Shown in pieces: positions 5,723-6,472 of a stretch of 6,472 nt of DNA; position 1 is the stretch's first letter; the number at the start of each line of letters is the position of its first letter. Both the position numbers and the translations under genes were made by a program. The notes below the pieces were generated by a model. It was not told the DNA's origin, searched no databases, and saw only the letters and a program-made list of their open reading frames with translations. This stretch comes from Peptococcaceae bacterium (GTDB lineage: Bacteria; Bacillota; Peptococcia; Peptococcales; Peptococcaceae): assembly GCA_017622155.1 (NCBI GenBank), contig JAGARS010000107.1, positions 1-6,472 on the forward strand, written 5' to 3'.

Positions 5723-6285
5723 TCTATTTGTTCTTTGATAGATGGAAGAGTTTGTGTGAAAATGAAACCTGGTTGAATGACAAACAATAATGCAATTGTG
5801 ATGACAATAAACCAAAGAAGTTTATTTTCAACAATTAAGAATGAAGTTGATAAGAATGCAAATTCTGATAATAAAAGAATTGGGAAACAAATTATTAATC
5901 CATTCATGATGATTTTATTGAATCTTTCTGATGTGAAGATTTCGTTGAGTGAAAGCAAGATGAAAATTAATGGAAATACAAGAAGTAATAAGAATGTATT
6001 TTTGATTGTTTCTTTTTCTTTGAATATGATATAAATGATACAGATAATTGAAAGTGTGTGAATTACTGTTAATATACATTGAAGTTTTCCTTTTGTGATT
6101 AAGATTAATATAAATGGAAGTGTTGAAAGAGCGATGTATACATATGGATTTAATACATCAAGGAATAATGAAAATGGTGCTATTCCATGTGTTATAATTG
6201 ATTGAATACATTTGATAAGAAGATAACTCCATTCTATAAGAAGTATACTTGAATATATTTTCTTTAAAAGTGTGAAAATATTCAT
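5704..6285 (-). CDS. Hypothetical six-TM membrane protein (AT-rich DNA, C-terminus possibly truncated)
   Basis: I do not recognise this 193-residue protein. It begins 'MNIFTLLKKIYSS', with six hydrophobic segments at about 11-32, 47-64, 68-88, 97-115, 124-144 and 155-176, and a short charged tail 'IKEQIEEKK'. It is rich in Ile, Leu, Phe and Ser, with few charged residues outside loops and no signal-peptide cleavage pattern, so it should sit in the cytoplasmic membrane. Both tryptophans are TGG, consistent with the ordinary code. The ATG at 6283-6285 is preceded by an A-rich stretch with no clear Shine-Dalgarno site, unlike every complete gene to its left. Its stop falls exactly at the break near 5703-5722, so the last few residues may come from aminotransferase DNA and the true C-terminus may be missing. 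Composition suggests transfer from, or mis-joining with, a different genome. A plus-strand frame at 5777-6034 is only its shadow. Confidence 0.6.
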   Translation of the reverse strand: MNIFTLLKKIYSSILLIEWSYLLIKCIQSIITHGIAPFSLFLDVLNPYVYIALSTLPFILILITKGKLQCILTVIHTLSIICIIYIIFKEKETIKNTFLLLLVFPLIFILLSLNEIFTSERFNKIIMNGLIICFPILLLSEFAFLSTSFLIVENKLLWFIVITIALLFVIQPGFIFTQTLPSIKEQIEEKKIS

Positions 6286-6390
6286 TTCTTTTTTATTAAT
6301 TTATTAATTTATTTGTTTTAATTTGGTTAATAATTATATTTATAATTTTTTTGAGTGATGTCTTTTTTTATCAGATTCAATCTTTTTTAT

Positions 6391-6433
6391 GGGTTTTTAA
6401 ATACCCTTTTTCAAAAAGAGTTACTCTTTTTTT
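6391..6433. terminator. Candidate hairpins in AT-rich upstream DNA (possible bidirectional terminator)
   Basis: AAAAAGAG (6413-6420) and CTCTTTTT (6424-6431) form an 8-bp stem with a TTA loop. T-rich ends on both strands would allow termination in either direction. Just before it, GGGT (6391-6394) and ACCC (6403-6406) form a shorter, imperfect stem followed by Ts. Bases 6286-6390 are A/T-rich with no gene or clear promoter that I can support. Confidence 0.35.
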
Positions 6434-6472
6434 CAATGAAGTATTTAGTATCTAAATTTACTTTGATTGAAA

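Noticed and set aside
5708..5815. N-terminal extension of the aminotransferase frame
   Set aside because: It is the out-of-frame reading of the AT-rich membrane gene, rich in Cys/His/Ser, and unlike any aminotransferase N-terminus.
6436..6472. Possible start of a plus-strand gene at the window end
   Set aside because: Only 12 codons are visible and there is no Shine-Dalgarno site. Cannot be supported without further sequence.

Overview
The window looks like chromosomal DNA of a low-to-mid-GC Gram-positive-type bacterium (Bacillota), probably an anaerobe. The strongest pointer is a recognisable codY gene, whose family is confined to Bacillota. Strong AGGAGG-type ribosome binding sites, compact intrinsic terminators and a TM1266-like small regulator agree with this. 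I cannot name a genus. The last ~760 bases (about 5715 onward) are much more AT-rich (about 20% GC in the 60-base stretch counted, against about 43% next door) and look like DNA of a different origin.

Layout: on the + strand, 1-488 is the 3' end of a radical SAM protein of the UDG-linked 'DNA modification/repair' family. It is followed 27 bases later by its obligate partner, a DUF4130-type protein (516-1253). These converge on a run of minus-strand genes. Between the two directions lies a 124-base imperfect palindrome (1335-1458) whose right end touches the codY stop codon. Reading leftward on the minus strand from the other end, the genes are: a six-TM membrane protein of unknown function (6285-5704), a PLP fold-type-I aminotransferase lacking its native N-terminus (about 5707-4568), tspO (4389-3916), dusB (3705-2755), a TM1266/ACT-like 83-aa protein (2591-2340) and codY (2189-1458). 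Good intrinsic terminators follow the aminotransferase, tspO and the 83-aa gene, so these minus-strand genes are mostly single transcription units. dusB has a credible promoter of its own (3756-3784), which also settles its start codon.

Themes: nucleic-acid maintenance and tRNA modification (radical SAM/DUF4130 pair, dusB), nutrient-responsive control (codY), a small ferredoxin-fold regulator, a tryptophan-rich sensory membrane protein (tspO) and amino-acid transamination. No tRNA, rRNA, CRISPR, insertion sequence or phage gene is visible.

Most worth a second look: (1) the paired, functionally unresolved radical SAM/DUF4130 system; (2) the long palindrome at 1335-1458; (3) the abrupt compositional and homology break at about 5703-5722, where the aminotransferase loses its N-terminus and the AT-rich membrane gene ends, which may be an assembly chimera or a real recombination joint; (4) a CodY whose DNA-binding half is canonical but whose effector half is short and cysteine-rich.
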